DNA of 64,000 nt from Halovenus marina. Lineage in GTDB: Archaea > Halobacteriota > Halobacteria > Halobacteriales > Haloarculaceae. Position 1 is the stretch's first letter; the number at the start of each line of letters is the position of its first letter. The stretch is from positions 1,736,001 to 1,800,000 of the forward strand of contig NZ_JBLKNZ010000001.1 in assembly GCF_051414115.1 (NCBI RefSeq), read 5' to 3'. Shown here piece after piece: positions 16,040-25,002 of this stretch. A model generated the notes under the pieces. That model was not told the origin of the DNA and made no database searches. It was given only the letters and a program-made list of their open reading frames with translations. The position numbers were made by a program, and so were the translations under genes.

Positions 16040-17935
16040 ATGACAGGAACGGAGTTGATGTGGCGCATCTCCGGCGGGTCAGGCGACGGTATTGACTCGA
16101 CGAGTCAGAACTTTGCGAAGGCACTGATGCGCTCCGGGCTGAACATCTTCACACACAGACATTATCCCTCGCGGATCCGTGGCGGTCACACGTACGTCGA
16201 GGTACGCGCGGCTGACGAACCGGTCGAGTCCCGGGGCGACGGGTTCAATTTCCTGCTCGCACTCGGGGACAGTTTCGCGCGGAACCCCTCGGAAGAGGCC
16301 TACTACGGAAAGGAGGAACTCAAGCCGCTGTACGAGCACTTCGACGACCTCAACGAGGGCGGCGTCATCGTCTACGACACGGGCCTCATCGACGAGGAAG
16401 ACGCCGCGGAAGTGAACCTCGAGGAGAAAGCAGCGGAGAACAACTGGCACGTCTACCCCATCGACCTTCGGGGACTCGCCCGCGAGCACGGGCGTGAAGT
16501 GATGCGAAACACTGCCGGTGTGGGCGTGACCGCGTCGCTGCTCGGTCTGGAGACAGACCACTTCGAGGAACTCATCAGTGAGGCGATGAGCGGCGAGGCG
16601 ATGGAAGCGAACATCGAGATCCTCAACGCGGCCTATGAGATGGCCGAAGAACTCGAACACACCCACGACCTGGAGGCGCCGACTGGCTCTCACGAGAGCG
16701 AGCAGGCGATGCTCTCGGGGAGCAACGCCATCGCGTACGGGGCACTGGACGCAGGCTGTCGGTTCATCGCGGGCTATCCGATGACACCCTGGACGGACGC
16801 CTTCACGATCATGTCCCAGAACTTGTCGAAGTTCGGCGGGATCGCAGAGCAGGTCGAAGACGAGATCGCCGCAGCGGCGCTCGCACTCGGCGCCTCGCAT
16901 ACCGGCGTCAAGGCGATGTCCGGTTCCTCCGGCGGTGGCTTCGCCCTGATGAGCGAACCGCTCGGGCTGGCCGAGATGACCGAGACGCCTATCGTCCTGC
17001 TGGAGGCGATGCGTGCTGGCCCGTCGACCGGGATGCCGACGAAATCCGAACAGTCCGACCTGGAACACGTCCTGTACACGAGTCAGGGTGACTCCTGTCG
17101 CGTCGTGTTCGCACCGAGCAACCTCCAGGAAGCCTACGAACAGACGCGAACGGCCTTCGAACTCGCCTACGACTATCAGCTTCCAGCGATCATCCTCTAC
17201 GACCAGAAGATGGGCGGCGAGATGCGGTCGGTCTCGAAGGACTTCTTCGACCGCGAACCGGACGGCGACGCCGGTTCCGTACTGACCGAAGACGAACTCG
17301 AAGAAGCCGCACACGACGCGGCGGGCAAGTTCCAACGGTACCAGCACGGGGCCGAAGACGGCATCAATCCGCGCTCGGTTCCGGGACAGAAAGGCGGCCG
17401 TCATCTGGTCAGTGGCAACGAGTCGATGGAAGTGGGCCACATTAGCGAGGACCCACACAACCGCGTCGAGCAGATGGAACGGCGGCTCCGAAAGCTCTCG
17501 TCGATTCGCGACCAACTCGACGACAGTGACGATTCGAACCAGACTGCACACGGCCCAGCAGAGGCCACCTATGGCATCCTTACGTGGGGCAGCCAGCAGG
17601 ATACAGTCTTCGAGGCCGTCGACAGACTCAACGAGCAGGGCCACGACGTGAGAGCCCTCGGCGTGAGCGACCTGATGCCGTATCCCGAGGCCGAGGTGAG
17701 CGCGTTCCTCGAAAGCGTCGACGAGTGTCTCGTCGTCGAGATGAACGCCACCGCTCAGTTCCGCGGGCTGACCCAGAAGGAACTGGGCCGATTCGGTGAC
17801 AAACTGTCGAGCCTGCTGAAATACGACGGGGAACCGTTCGAGCCTAGCGAAATCGTCTCCGGCTTCGAGTCGAGCATCGAGGACACCCAGCCAACCACCG
17901 GGAACATGAAATACGTTCCCGCAGCGGGTGACTGA
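16040..17935 (+). CDS. porA: 2-oxoacid:ferredoxin oxidoreductase alpha subunit (PorA/KorA type)
   Basis: The start at 16040 (MTGTELMWRISGGSGDGID) gives 631 residues. The N-terminal gamma-like domain carries SGGSGDGID and YPSRIRGGH; the alpha domain begins near residue 225 with GYPMTPWTDA and has SGSSGGGFALMSE. With the beta subunit 40 bases downstream it forms the two-subunit CoA-dependent, ferredoxin-reducing enzyme that replaces the pyruvate or 2-oxoglutarate dehydrogenase complex in haloarchaea. Subunit lengths (631 and 312) resemble the haloarchaeal pyruvate enzyme, so I favour PorA over KorA, without certainty. Confidence 0.82.
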   Translation: MTGTELMWRISGGSGDGIDSTSQNFAKALMRSGLNIFTHRHYPSRIRGGHTYVEVRAADEPVESRGDGFNFLLALGDSFARNPSEEAYYGKEELKPLYEHFDDLNEGGVIVYDTGLIDEEDAAEVNLEEKAAENNWHVYPIDLRGLAREHGREVMRNTAGVGVTASLLGLETDHFEELISEAMSGEAMEANIEILNAAYEMAEELEHTHDLEAPTGSHESEQAMLSGSNAIAYGALDAGCRFIAGYPMTPWTDAFTIMSQNLSKFGGIAEQVEDEIAAAALALGASHTGVKAMSGSSGGGFALMSEPLGLAEMTETPIVLLEAMRAGPSTGMPTKSEQSDLEHVLYTSQGDSCRVVFAPSNLQEAYEQTRTAFELAYDYQLPAIILYDQKMGGEMRSVSKDFFDREPDGDAGSVLTEDELEEAAHDAAGKFQRYQHGAEDGINPRSVPGQKGGRHLVSGNESMEVGHISEDPHNRVEQMERRLRKLSSIRDQLDDSDDSNQTAHGPAEATYGILTWGSQQDTVFEAVDRLNEQGHDVRALGVSDLMPYPEAEVSAFLESVDECLVVEMNATAQFRGLTQKELGRFGDKLSSLLKYDGEPFEPSEIVSGFESSIEDTQPTTGNMKYVPAAGD

Positions 17936-17975
17936 CGATGGTGGTACACACACGACACACACGAGGTGACCGACT

Positions 17976-18914
17976 ATGACAGCCTTTTCAGCGATCGAGG
18001 AGGACCGAGAGATAGAAAGCGAGGAGTTCACGCCCGGCGTCGAACCACAGCCGACGTGGTGTCCGGGCTGCGGTGACTTCGCCGTTCTGAAGGCGCTCAA
18101 GGCCGCGATGCCCGAGGTCGGTCGAACACCGGAGGAGACGCTGCTGGTGACCGGCATCGGCTGTTCCGGTAAGCTCTCCAGTTACTTCGAGAGCTACGGC
18201 TTTCACGCCATCCACGGGCGCTCGCTTCCGGTCGCCCGCGCGGCGAAACTCGCCAATCCCGGCCTCGAAGTGATCGCGGCGGGCGGTGACGGCGACGGCT
18301 ACGGGATCGGTGGCAATCACTTCATGCACACCGCCCGAGAGAACCACGACATGACCTACATCGTGTTCAACAACGAAATCTTCGGGCTGACGAAGGGACA
18401 GACCTCCCCGACGAGTCCGAAAGGTCACAAGTCGAAGACCCAGCCACACGGCAGCGCCAAGGACCCCGTCAGGCCGCTGTCGCTCTCGCTGGCCTCCGGT
18501 GCGTCCTACATCGCTCGCACCGCGGCAGTCAACCCGCGACAGGCACAGGAGATCGTCGCCGAAGCCATCGAACACGACGGCTTCGCACACGTCGACTTCC
18601 TCACGCAGTGTCCGACCTGGAACAAGGACGCAAAGGAGTACGTCCCCTACACGGACGTCCAGGACGACGACGAGTTCGACTTCGACATCACCGACCGACA
18701 GGAGGCCGCACAGGCCATGTACGACGCCGAGTCGCGCCTCTACGAGGGCGAGGTACTCACCGGCCGGTTCTACCACGACGAGAACCGCCTCTCCTACGGC
18801 GCGGAGAAACGCGCGAAAGGAGACGTACCCGAGCAACCGCTCGCAGAGCGGTACTTCGACGACGACGCCGAGTGGGAGCGCACCGCCGACGAACTCATCG
18901 AACGCCACACCTGA
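17976..18914 (+). CDS. porB: 2-oxoacid:ferredoxin oxidoreductase beta subunit (PorB/KorB type)
   Basis: The 312-residue thiamine diphosphate subunit has WCPGCGDFAVL, GIGCSGKLSSYF, and the TPP/Mg motif GGDGDGYGIGGNHFMH followed by VFNNEIFGLTKGQTSPTS. It completes the enzyme with the alpha subunit upstream. The pair oxidatively decarboxylates a 2-oxoacid to acyl-CoA with reduced ferredoxin. No 4Fe-4S ferredoxin-type delta domain is encoded nearby, as expected for haloarchaeal members. A Lrp-type regulator follows and may respond to related metabolites. Confidence 0.85.
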   Translation: MTAFSAIEEDREIESEEFTPGVEPQPTWCPGCGDFAVLKALKAAMPEVGRTPEETLLVTGIGCSGKLSSYFESYGFHAIHGRSLPVARAAKLANPGLEVIAAGGDGDGYGIGGNHFMHTARENHDMTYIVFNNEIFGLTKGQTSPTSPKGHKSKTQPHGSAKDPVRPLSLSLASGASYIARTAAVNPRQAQEIVAEAIEHDGFAHVDFLTQCPTWNKDAKEYVPYTDVQDDDEFDFDITDRQEAAQAMYDAESRLYEGEVLTGRFYHDENRLSYGAEKRAKGDVPEQPLAERYFDDDAEWERTADELIERHT

Positions 18915-19000
18915 ACGGCGCTCAACACAACACGCCCCCTTCGCTGTCCGCTTCCGATCCACGTTTCGACGGTTCTACCTCTGTTTTTGGGTTCGGAAGA

Positions 19001-19022
19001 TATTTTTTCCATGGGGGAAAAT
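19001..19022 (+). promoter_or_regulatory. TATA-like box and inverted repeat before the Lrp/AsnC gene
   Basis: A T-rich TATA-like stretch (tattttttcc) is fused to an inverted repeat, ttttcc-atggg-ggaaaa (19005-19021), that ends ten bases before the ATG at 19031. The position fits an operator for autoregulation by the Lrp-type protein. Confidence 0.4.
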
Positions 19023-19030
19023 AGTACGGT

Positions 19031-19459
19031 ATGAGTGCCGAGGCCACCGAAGAGCGCATCCTCTCGGTGCTCGAAGAGGATGCACAGGCATCGTATTCGG
19101 AGATTGCAGAGCAGGCAGGCGTCTCGAAGCCGACCGTCCGGAAGTACATCAACCAACTCGAAGAGGAGGGGGTTATCGTCGGCTACTCGGCGGATGTCGA
19201 CCCGAAGAAGCTATCGAGTCAGTCCATCGCAATCGTCGGTATCGATATCGAGAGCGAACGCTACGTCGAGGTGACGCAGGCACTGAAGGAACTCGATGCG
19301 ATCGAAGCGCTGTACACCTCGAGTGGCGACCACACCCTAATGGCCGAACTCCGGGCGACAGACGGGGACGAACTCGGGGATATCATCAACGAGCAGATCA
19401 CGAGCCTCGAAGGCGTCAGCGCCGCACACCCCTCGTTTCTGCAGGAGCGGCTGAAGTAA
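19031..19459 (+). CDS. Lrp/AsnC family transcriptional regulator
   Basis: The 142-residue protein has an N-terminal helix-turn-helix (YSEIAEQAGVSKPTVRKYIN, residues 19-38) and a C-terminal RAM/ligand-sensing domain with IVGIDIE and the GDHTLMAEL segment. Lrp/AsnC proteins form dimers to octamers and sense amino acids or other small metabolites. It follows the 2-oxoacid oxidoreductase operon on the same strand, 117 bases away, with its own promoter-like sequence. Control of porAB and itself is plausible. Confidence 0.92.
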   Translation: MSAEATEERILSVLEEDAQASYSEIAEQAGVSKPTVRKYINQLEEEGVIVGYSADVDPKKLSSQSIAIVGIDIESERYVEVTQALKELDAIEALYTSSGDHTLMAELRATDGDELGDIINEQITSLEGVSAAHPSFLQERLK

Positions 19460-19518
19460 CTGACGACGGTGGCCTACGAAACCGGAGTTTTTAGGACGCG
19501 TGTCTCCGAGCAAGTGAT

Positions 19519-21087
19519 ATGACAGACCGGCTGGTCATCGGGAGCGGGTCGCTGGCCCACACTATCGTCGACTCGCTTGCCGACAGGCCGGGAACCGTTC
19601 GGGTGCTGACCGACGACGAGCAGTACGCCCGAACGATCCGTGGCGACGTGGACGTACAGATGGGGGATCCGACCGAGCAGAGAGCACTCGAACTCGCCGG
19701 GCCGGTCGACATCGTTGCCATCGCCGACGAGAGCGCGGCGGTCAACCGGGCTGTCGGGAACGTGATCCGTGACGTGTTCCCCGACGCCTACGTCATCATC
19801 TACGCGGACGACGAACAGGCCCAACGGACAGACGAGCAGTCTGAACCGCTCACCGCAGTCGCTGATAGCGTGCTCGACCCGAACGCGGCAGTCGCTTCGC
19901 ATCTGCTAGAGCGCATCGGGCAGAGTGGACAGCGCGCGCAGCAACTCCTCGATGTCATGCGTGACATCGAGTCGCTTGCGGTCGTGACACACGACAATCC
20001 GGATCCGGACGCCATCGCGAGTGGGGTCGCGCTCACACGGCTCGCGCAGCTCGCTGGCTGTGACGGAACAGTCTGTTACTACGGCGACATCACACATCAG
20101 GAAAATCGGGCGTTCGTGAACCTGCTCGACATCGAGATGACGCATCTCGACACGCCGGATGCGATTGCGGCGTTCGACGGGGTCGCACTCGTCGACCACT
20201 CCCGACCCGGCGTCAACGACCAGCTTCCCGAAACGACACAAGTGGACATCGTCATCGACCATCATCCGCCGCGCGCGCCCGTCGATGCGCGCTTTGTCGA
20301 CCTGCGGAGCGACGTCGGCGCGACGAGCACGCTCCTCGTGGATTACTTCGAGCGGTTCGGACTCGAATTCGACGAAAGTGTTGCGACTGCGCTGCTCTTT
20401 GGGATCCGGGTCGACACGAGAGCGTTCACGAGAGAGGTGTCGCAGGCCGATTTCGAGGCCGCAGCGACGCTCGTGCCCGAAGCGGACCTCGGCACGCTCG
20501 AACGGATCGAGACCCCGAGTGTCAGCCTCAGCACGCTCGACATCATCGCGAGTGCGATCGACAACCGGCATCGCGAGGGGTCGGTGCTGTTGAGCTGTGT
20601 CGGCGAGATTGGCGAACGCGACGCGCTGGCACAGGCGGCAGACAGGATCCTCAACCTCGACGGAGTGACGGTTTCGGTCGTGTACGGCATTATGGACGGA
20701 ACCATCTACATCTCTGCCCGGTCGAGAGGGTCAGATGTCGACCTGGGCGAGACGTTACGCACCGCGTTCGACCAGATCGGAAGCGCTGGCGGTCACGTCG
20801 ACATGGCGGGCGCACAGATCCCGCTTGGCTTGCTCGAAACCGTCGACCGGGAGGACAGGTCCCTGAACGACATCGTGGAGGCCGTTGTCGCCGACCGACT
20901 GCTCGAAGCCTTCGAGGGGAGAACTGCACGAAAGCCGAGCACGTATCGAAGCGAGTCGGACATCGATCACGCGTTTTTCAAACCAGACGAGACGGTGCAA
21001 CCACCGGAGGAGCGAGCGCGGTCGGAGACAGCGTCAGCCGAAGTGACCGACGCGCAAAGCGGCGACGAGCAGGACACCGAGGAGTGA
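19519..21087 (+). CDS. RCK (TrkA-N)-DHH-DHHA1 phosphoesterase
   Basis: The 522-residue protein combines an N-terminal TrkA-N/RCK-like Rossmann domain (MTDRLVIGSGSLAHTIVDSL, about 1-120), a DHH phosphoesterase domain with HDNPDPDA (158-165), DHS (226-228) and IDHHPP (246-251), and a DHHA1 domain with GGHVDMAGAQ. DHH enzymes with DHHA1 cleave short oligonucleotides or cyclic dinucleotides, using two metal ions held by these Asp/His residues. The RCK domain suggests nucleotide or NAD control. The tail (from about 470) is acidic and probably disordered. A CBS-ParB gene follows. Confidence 0.87.
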   Translation: MTDRLVIGSGSLAHTIVDSLADRPGTVRVLTDDEQYARTIRGDVDVQMGDPTEQRALELAGPVDIVAIADESAAVNRAVGNVIRDVFPDAYVIIYADDEQAQRTDEQSEPLTAVADSVLDPNAAVASHLLERIGQSGQRAQQLLDVMRDIESLAVVTHDNPDPDAIASGVALTRLAQLAGCDGTVCYYGDITHQENRAFVNLLDIEMTHLDTPDAIAAFDGVALVDHSRPGVNDQLPETTQVDIVIDHHPPRAPVDARFVDLRSDVGATSTLLVDYFERFGLEFDESVATALLFGIRVDTRAFTREVSQADFEAAATLVPEADLGTLERIETPSVSLSTLDIIASAIDNRHREGSVLLSCVGEIGERDALAQAADRILNLDGVTVSVVYGIMDGTIYISARSRGSDVDLGETLRTAFDQIGSAGGHVDMAGAQIPLGLLETVDREDRSLNDIVEAVVADRLLEAFEGRTARKPSTYRSESDIDHAFFKPDETVQPPEERARSETASAEVTDAQSGDEQDTEE

Positions 21088-21137
21088 CGCGAGAGTGGGC
21101 GTGAAGCTTTTGTCTGCGACGGCTCACTATACGAGCG

Positions 21138-21935
21138 ATGGCAGACGAAGGCAAGGCGAAGGTCGGTGACTACATGACCCGCGACGTGGCGACGGTTTCG
21201 CCGGACGACACCGTCCGAGAGGTCGCAAAGCGGATCGGGGAAAGCGACGACCACAGTGGCTTTCCCGTGTGCGATGGCCGACACGTCGAAGGGTTCGTGA
21301 CGGCGCGTGATCTCCTTCTGGAACGCGATCACGTCCCGATATTCAAAATCATGACGAGCGACCTGCTGGTTGCCCATCCGGAGATGGACGTCGACGACGC
21401 AGCTAGAGTGATCCTCCGCTCGGGGATCCAGCGCCTGCCGGTCGTCGACGACGCGGGCAATCTCGTCGGGATCATCTCGAACGCGGACGTGATCCGGAGT
21501 CAGATCGAGCGAGCGACCCCTGGCAAGGTCGACAAACTCCTGCGGACGCTCGAAAACATCCACGACGTGGACGCGCGAGAGGAACACCGGTCGGTCACGC
21601 TGTCCGATCTGACGCCGACGCAGGGGAAGGTGTACGCCGACGAACTCCAGGGTCGGAAGTACGAACTCGAGCGCGGACTCGCCGAGCCGCTGGTGGTGGT
21701 CGATGTCGCCGGGAATATGCTGCTCGCAGACGGTCATCACCGCGTGAAGGCCGCGACAAAACTCGGGATCGAGGAGATGGACGCGTACGTGATCGTCATC
21801 GACGAGAAGATCGAACTCGGGATGGCCGAAACCGCACGTAAGGAGGACCTCGAAACGATCGAGGACATCGAGGCAGTCGACTACGCACGGCACCCCCTCG
21901 TCGAGACGACCCAGCGCCTGCAAGAAACCTCGTAG
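21138..21935 (+). CDS. CBS-domain pair fused to a ParB-like nuclease/CTPase domain
   Basis: The 265-residue protein has two CBS motifs (VGDYMTRDVATVSPDDTV and IMTSDLLVAHPEMDVDDAA) with paired GF/GI-type loops (FPVCDGRHVEGFVTARD; LPVVDDAGNLVGIISNADV). A ParB/sulfiredoxin-like domain follows with LVVVDVAGNMLLADGHHRVKAA split across residues about 185-205. CBS pairs bind adenine nucleotides, so this is probably an energy- or nucleotide-responsive regulator. It sits 50 bases after the DHH gene and may share its signal. The C-terminal coding end is part of a 20-base direct duplication. Confidence 0.85.
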   Translation: MADEGKAKVGDYMTRDVATVSPDDTVREVAKRIGESDDHSGFPVCDGRHVEGFVTARDLLLERDHVPIFKIMTSDLLVAHPEMDVDDAARVILRSGIQRLPVVDDAGNLVGIISNADVIRSQIERATPGKVDKLLRTLENIHDVDAREEHRSVTLSDLTPTQGKVYADELQGRKYELERGLAEPLVVVDVAGNMLLADGHHRVKAATKLGIEEMDAYVIVIDEKIELGMAETARKEDLETIEDIEAVDYARHPLVETTQRLQETS

Positions 21936-21959
21936 CACAGCGCCCGCAAGAAACCTCGT
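21914..21959. repeat. 20-base tandem-like duplication spanning a stop codon
   Basis: The sequence gcgcctgcaagaaacctcgt (21914-21933) recurs at 21940-21959 with one mismatch, six bases apart. The first copy encodes the last residues (LQETS) of the CBS-ParB protein and the second is noncoding. Confidence 0.7.
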
Positions 21960-22031
21960 GACGGGGGGTTCCCGACGGACGTGCAAGCGGGCGACCGGGA
22001 TATCGCTGCAATTTCTCGTTCGATGCCCGCA

Positions 22032-22041
22032 AAGTATATAC
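22032..22041 (+). promoter_or_regulatory. TATA box of the large acidic protein gene
   Basis: aagtatatac lies centred about 29 bases before the ATG at 22066, the spacing expected for a leaderless archaeal transcript. This helps choose 22066 over an upstream in-frame start. Confidence 0.65.
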
Positions 22042-22065
22042 TTCCCATCTGGTTTGTGTGAACTA

Positions 22066-24576
22066 ATGAGTACACGCGTGGCCGATCGGGTCGAAGACTG
22101 GGATCGGCGGTCGTTCGAGGGCGGGTATCGGGCGCTGCAGGACCTCGCAGAGCAATCGTTTTCGGGCGTCATCAGAGCGGGTGGCGGGGAGCTATACATG
22201 ACACGGGGTGTCTGTGTCGGGTTGCTCAGCGGTTCGATCGAGGACTTCGAGAACGCGGAGGGGACCGTCTACGAGTCGCCCGCCGAGTCGCTCCCGTTGC
22301 TCGCAGTCATGCAGGAACGCGCCGGTGAACAGCGGGCGCAGTACTACAGCGAGAAGACATCGATATCGGAAGTGGACTCGACACTCTCGGATGGAGGTTT
22401 TACCGGGTTCATCGAACTCTCGGAGAACGTACTCAGCGGCGATTACTATCTAGTCTATCACGCTGGCACGTCGATGAGCGTCGCGTTCGTTGGCGAATCG
22501 GAGCGGTTGCTCGACGGCGACGAAGCCTTCGAACGGGCCAACGGTGAGGTCGGCATCTATCAGGTGTACCAGGTGGATATCGACCCGATAGAGATACCCG
22601 AACCGAGCGAGCCAGAAGCGAGTACACCAGCGCCCGCTGACACGCCCGACACCGGAACCGAAGATGAAGGGGAAGAGCAAAGCAGTCCAGCGGGCACAGC
22701 GCCCGACGAACCCGACGCGGAGACAGCAAGTCAGGGGGGCGGAACAGTTGCGACGACGGCAGACACTACGGAGACCGAGTCAGCGGAGGCGACGGCCACA
22801 GACTCGGAACCGACCACCGGCGACCCCAGTACGAATGATAGCACGGGGGACGAGGAATCGACTGTCACGGCACGTGACGAACCGGACGCCGGATCGGACG
22901 ATGGCGCTGACCACTCCACAGCGACCGACAGGGCTGACACTGCGGTGAGCGAACCGGTGGAAGCAGCGGAAACAGACGAACCGACGGCAACAGAGAAACC
23001 AGCGGAAACAGAGCGGTCAGCGGCCGAGGTGAACGAGTCGACAGAATCGGAGACCGCACAGTCAGCCGACGACTCCGGCCGAGCATCCGGCCAGCCCGCA
23101 ACGAAAGCTGGCCGATCAACAGACTCTGGAGCCAGTCAACCCGCGACCAAAGCCGGAGAGTCAGCGCAACCGGCCCCCACAGCCGATCAGCCAACGCGCC
23201 AAGACAGAGACCAGTCAGAGACGACCACGCCTCGGACGACCCAACCGACTGGCGGTGTCGAAACAGCGGACGCAACAGGCAATCAGCCGCGGTCTCAGTA
23301 CACAAGTCAATCGTCGTCGACAACGGCCTCGCTCGAACAGCGAGCCATCCCCTCGCTCGATCCCACGCGGACGATGGAGACGAGCCAACGGCAGTCGAGC
23401 CGAACAGATCCACTTGCCGCGGACACGCAGTCAGGCAGACAGCCGGAGCCGACCGAACCAGTAGACGCCAGTGTCACTGAACCCGAACCGAGTGACCAAA
23501 CCCAGCGCAACACAGCACAGAGCGAGTCCACAGACGAGACTGCACCCGCCGACGAACGTACACCGCAGGCAGAGTCTAAGGCGGGCGAGGAACCCCCCGA
23601 AGAGGGCACAGCCCAATCGGTCGACTCCGAGCGAGTCGAGACGCTCGAAGACGAACTCGAAAGCCGAGAGGCGGAAATCGAACGACTGGAGACGGAACTC
23701 GAACGAACCAGCGGGGAGCGAGATGACCTCGAAGACGACCTCGAGGAGCTTCGCGCCGAGCGAGACGAACTCGAAGAGCAGGTCGAGACACTCGAAGGCC
23801 AGCTCCAGCAACTCGAATCCGAACTCGGAGCGGCAACCGACGCCGAGCAGCGATTGACACCTGGTGAAGCCCTGTCGGGGACAGATCTGTTCGTCCGGTA
23901 TCACTCGAAGGGTGACGCGACGCTCGCGAAGGCCCACGGGTCGGGCGTCCGGAAGGAGGACGTCAACGACAACCTCCGGCTCGAAACACACACCACCTTC
24001 GAGAAGTCGAACGTCGCCGTCGGCGGGAAGACGTTCGACGAGTTCCTCGAATCCACCGTCGAGTATCAGTTCGTCAACTGGGTCGTCCGCGAGTTGCTCT
24101 TCGAGATTCGCTCGACAGGGCACGAAACCGCGCTCAAGGACCTCTACGACGCGCTGCCCGACGTGGACCGGGCAGAGCTGTCCGGCGTGGTGGACGTCGT
24201 CTACACCGAGGGCGGACAGGAGACTCGAACGCAGGAGAGCTTCGACGTCGTGCTCCGGGACAGAATGGGCAATCCCTTGCTGGTCGCGAATCTCAACGAT
24301 TCACGTGAGGCTGCCACGGAGTCGATGATGGAACGGCTCATCACCTCCGCGGAGCGGGTCGGCCAGTCCAAGGAAGAGTTCGCGGCCGCGTTCATGGTGA
24401 CACAGAGCTTCTTCGAGCCCGGTGCGCTCGAAACCACGAGCGGGGCCACACAGGGTGGGTTGCTCAGCCGCAACAAGCGAAAGAGCTTCGTGAACATCTC
24501 GCGCAAGCGCGGCTACCACCTCTGTCTGGTCGAGGCGAGAAATCAGAACTTCCACGTCACCGTTCCGGAACTCTAG
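22066..24576 (+). CDS. large acidic protein: globular N-domain, low-complexity linker, coiled coil, C-terminal domain
   Basis: Starting at the ATG at 22066, which has a good TATA box, gives 836 residues. Residues 1-175 look globular. Residues about 180-515 are a Ser/Thr/Glu/Asp/Pro-rich, disordered-looking linker with short repeats (QPATKAG twice). Residues 524-590 form a strong coiled coil (VETLEDELESREAEIERLET and onward). Residues 600-836 are globular, with FDVVLRDRMGNPLLVANLND resembling a nuclease-fold core that lacks its lysine. I believe it is a haloarchaea-specific family (DUF7527-like). There is no signal peptide or membrane segment. Function unknown. Confidence 0.75.
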   Translation: MSTRVADRVEDWDRRSFEGGYRALQDLAEQSFSGVIRAGGGELYMTRGVCVGLLSGSIEDFENAEGTVYESPAESLPLLAVMQERAGEQRAQYYSEKTSISEVDSTLSDGGFTGFIELSENVLSGDYYLVYHAGTSMSVAFVGESERLLDGDEAFERANGEVGIYQVYQVDIDPIEIPEPSEPEASTPAPADTPDTGTEDEGEEQSSPAGTAPDEPDAETASQGGGTVATTADTTETESAEATATDSEPTTGDPSTNDSTGDEESTVTARDEPDAGSDDGADHSTATDRADTAVSEPVEAAETDEPTATEKPAETERSAAEVNESTESETAQSADDSGRASGQPATKAGRSTDSGASQPATKAGESAQPAPTADQPTRQDRDQSETTTPRTTQPTGGVETADATGNQPRSQYTSQSSSTTASLEQRAIPSLDPTRTMETSQRQSSRTDPLAADTQSGRQPEPTEPVDASVTEPEPSDQTQRNTAQSESTDETAPADERTPQAESKAGEEPPEEGTAQSVDSERVETLEDELESREAEIERLETELERTSGERDDLEDDLEELRAERDELEEQVETLEGQLQQLESELGAATDAEQRLTPGEALSGTDLFVRYHSKGDATLAKAHGSGVRKEDVNDNLRLETHTTFEKSNVAVGGKTFDEFLESTVEYQFVNWVVRELLFEIRSTGHETALKDLYDALPDVDRAELSGVVDVVYTEGGQETRTQESFDVVLRDRMGNPLLVANLNDSREAATESMMERLITSAERVGQSKEEFAAAFMVTQSFFEPGALETTSGATQGGLLSRNKRKSFVNISRKRGYHLCLVEARNQNFHVTVPEL

Positions 24577-24696
24577 GCTGAGCCTGGCACGCAGTTCACA
24601 ACACTCGCGACAGTAACCGATAGCTCAGGCAGAGACGCGAACAGTGAAGAGTCACTACAGTCTCGGTACGGCAAGCGATTCCGTGTCGGCTGGAGG
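24577..24696. other. short spacer between convergent genes
   Basis: 120 bases between the convergent ends of the large acidic protein gene and the small regulator gene. I see no gene, strong hairpin or repeat in it. Confidence 0.5.
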
Positions 24697-25002
24697 TTAC
24701 CCTTCGACTTCCGCGACTTCGTCGATTTTCATCCCTTCGAGTTTCTCGATGATGTGGTCGATCTTCCCGTCGAGGTCTGAGACGAACTCCTCGGTGTCTT
24801 CGGTCGTGATCGCGCCCTGGCTGGATGGCTCGATGAGATTCTCCTCTTCGAGAACGCGAAGCGAGTAGCGCACCTTGTGATGCGGGTAGCCAGTCTCGTT
24901 CGACATTTTCACGATGCCGATGGGTTCGTTTTCGATTACCATCCGCAGTACCTGCAGATGGCGCTCCAGCATATCGACTTCCTTCTCAAGCCTGTCTATC
25001 AT
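24697..25002 (-). CDS. small winged-helix regulator (archaeal)
   Basis: The ATG at 25002 gives 101 residues (MIDRLEKEVDMLERHLQVLR) and has a TATA-like tttaaaa (25030-25036) about 30 bases upstream; longer extensions read through the promoter. The N-terminal helix resembles a dimerising coiled coil. A winged helix follows: IVKMSNETGYPHHKVRYSLR, then LEEENLIEPSSQGAITT as the wing. It looks like a phosphate-responsive or housekeeping archaeal regulator, but I cannot assign a target. It is divergent from purA. Confidence 0.78.
   Translation of the reverse strand: MIDRLEKEVDMLERHLQVLRMVIENEPIGIVKMSNETGYPHHKVRYSLRVLEEENLIEPSSQGAITTEDTEEFVSDLDGKIDHIIEKLEGMKIDEVAEVEG

Noticed and set aside
16079..18157. 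A 692-codon open frame on the minus strand opposite porA and porB
   Set aside because: It is a shadow of GC-rich, third-position-biased genes; the plus-strand proteins carry all family motifs and the antisense translation shows none.
20967..22199. A 410-codon minus-strand frame opposite the CBS-ParB gene
   Set aside because: Antisense shadow; the promoter of the large acidic protein and the CBS motifs are on the plus strand.
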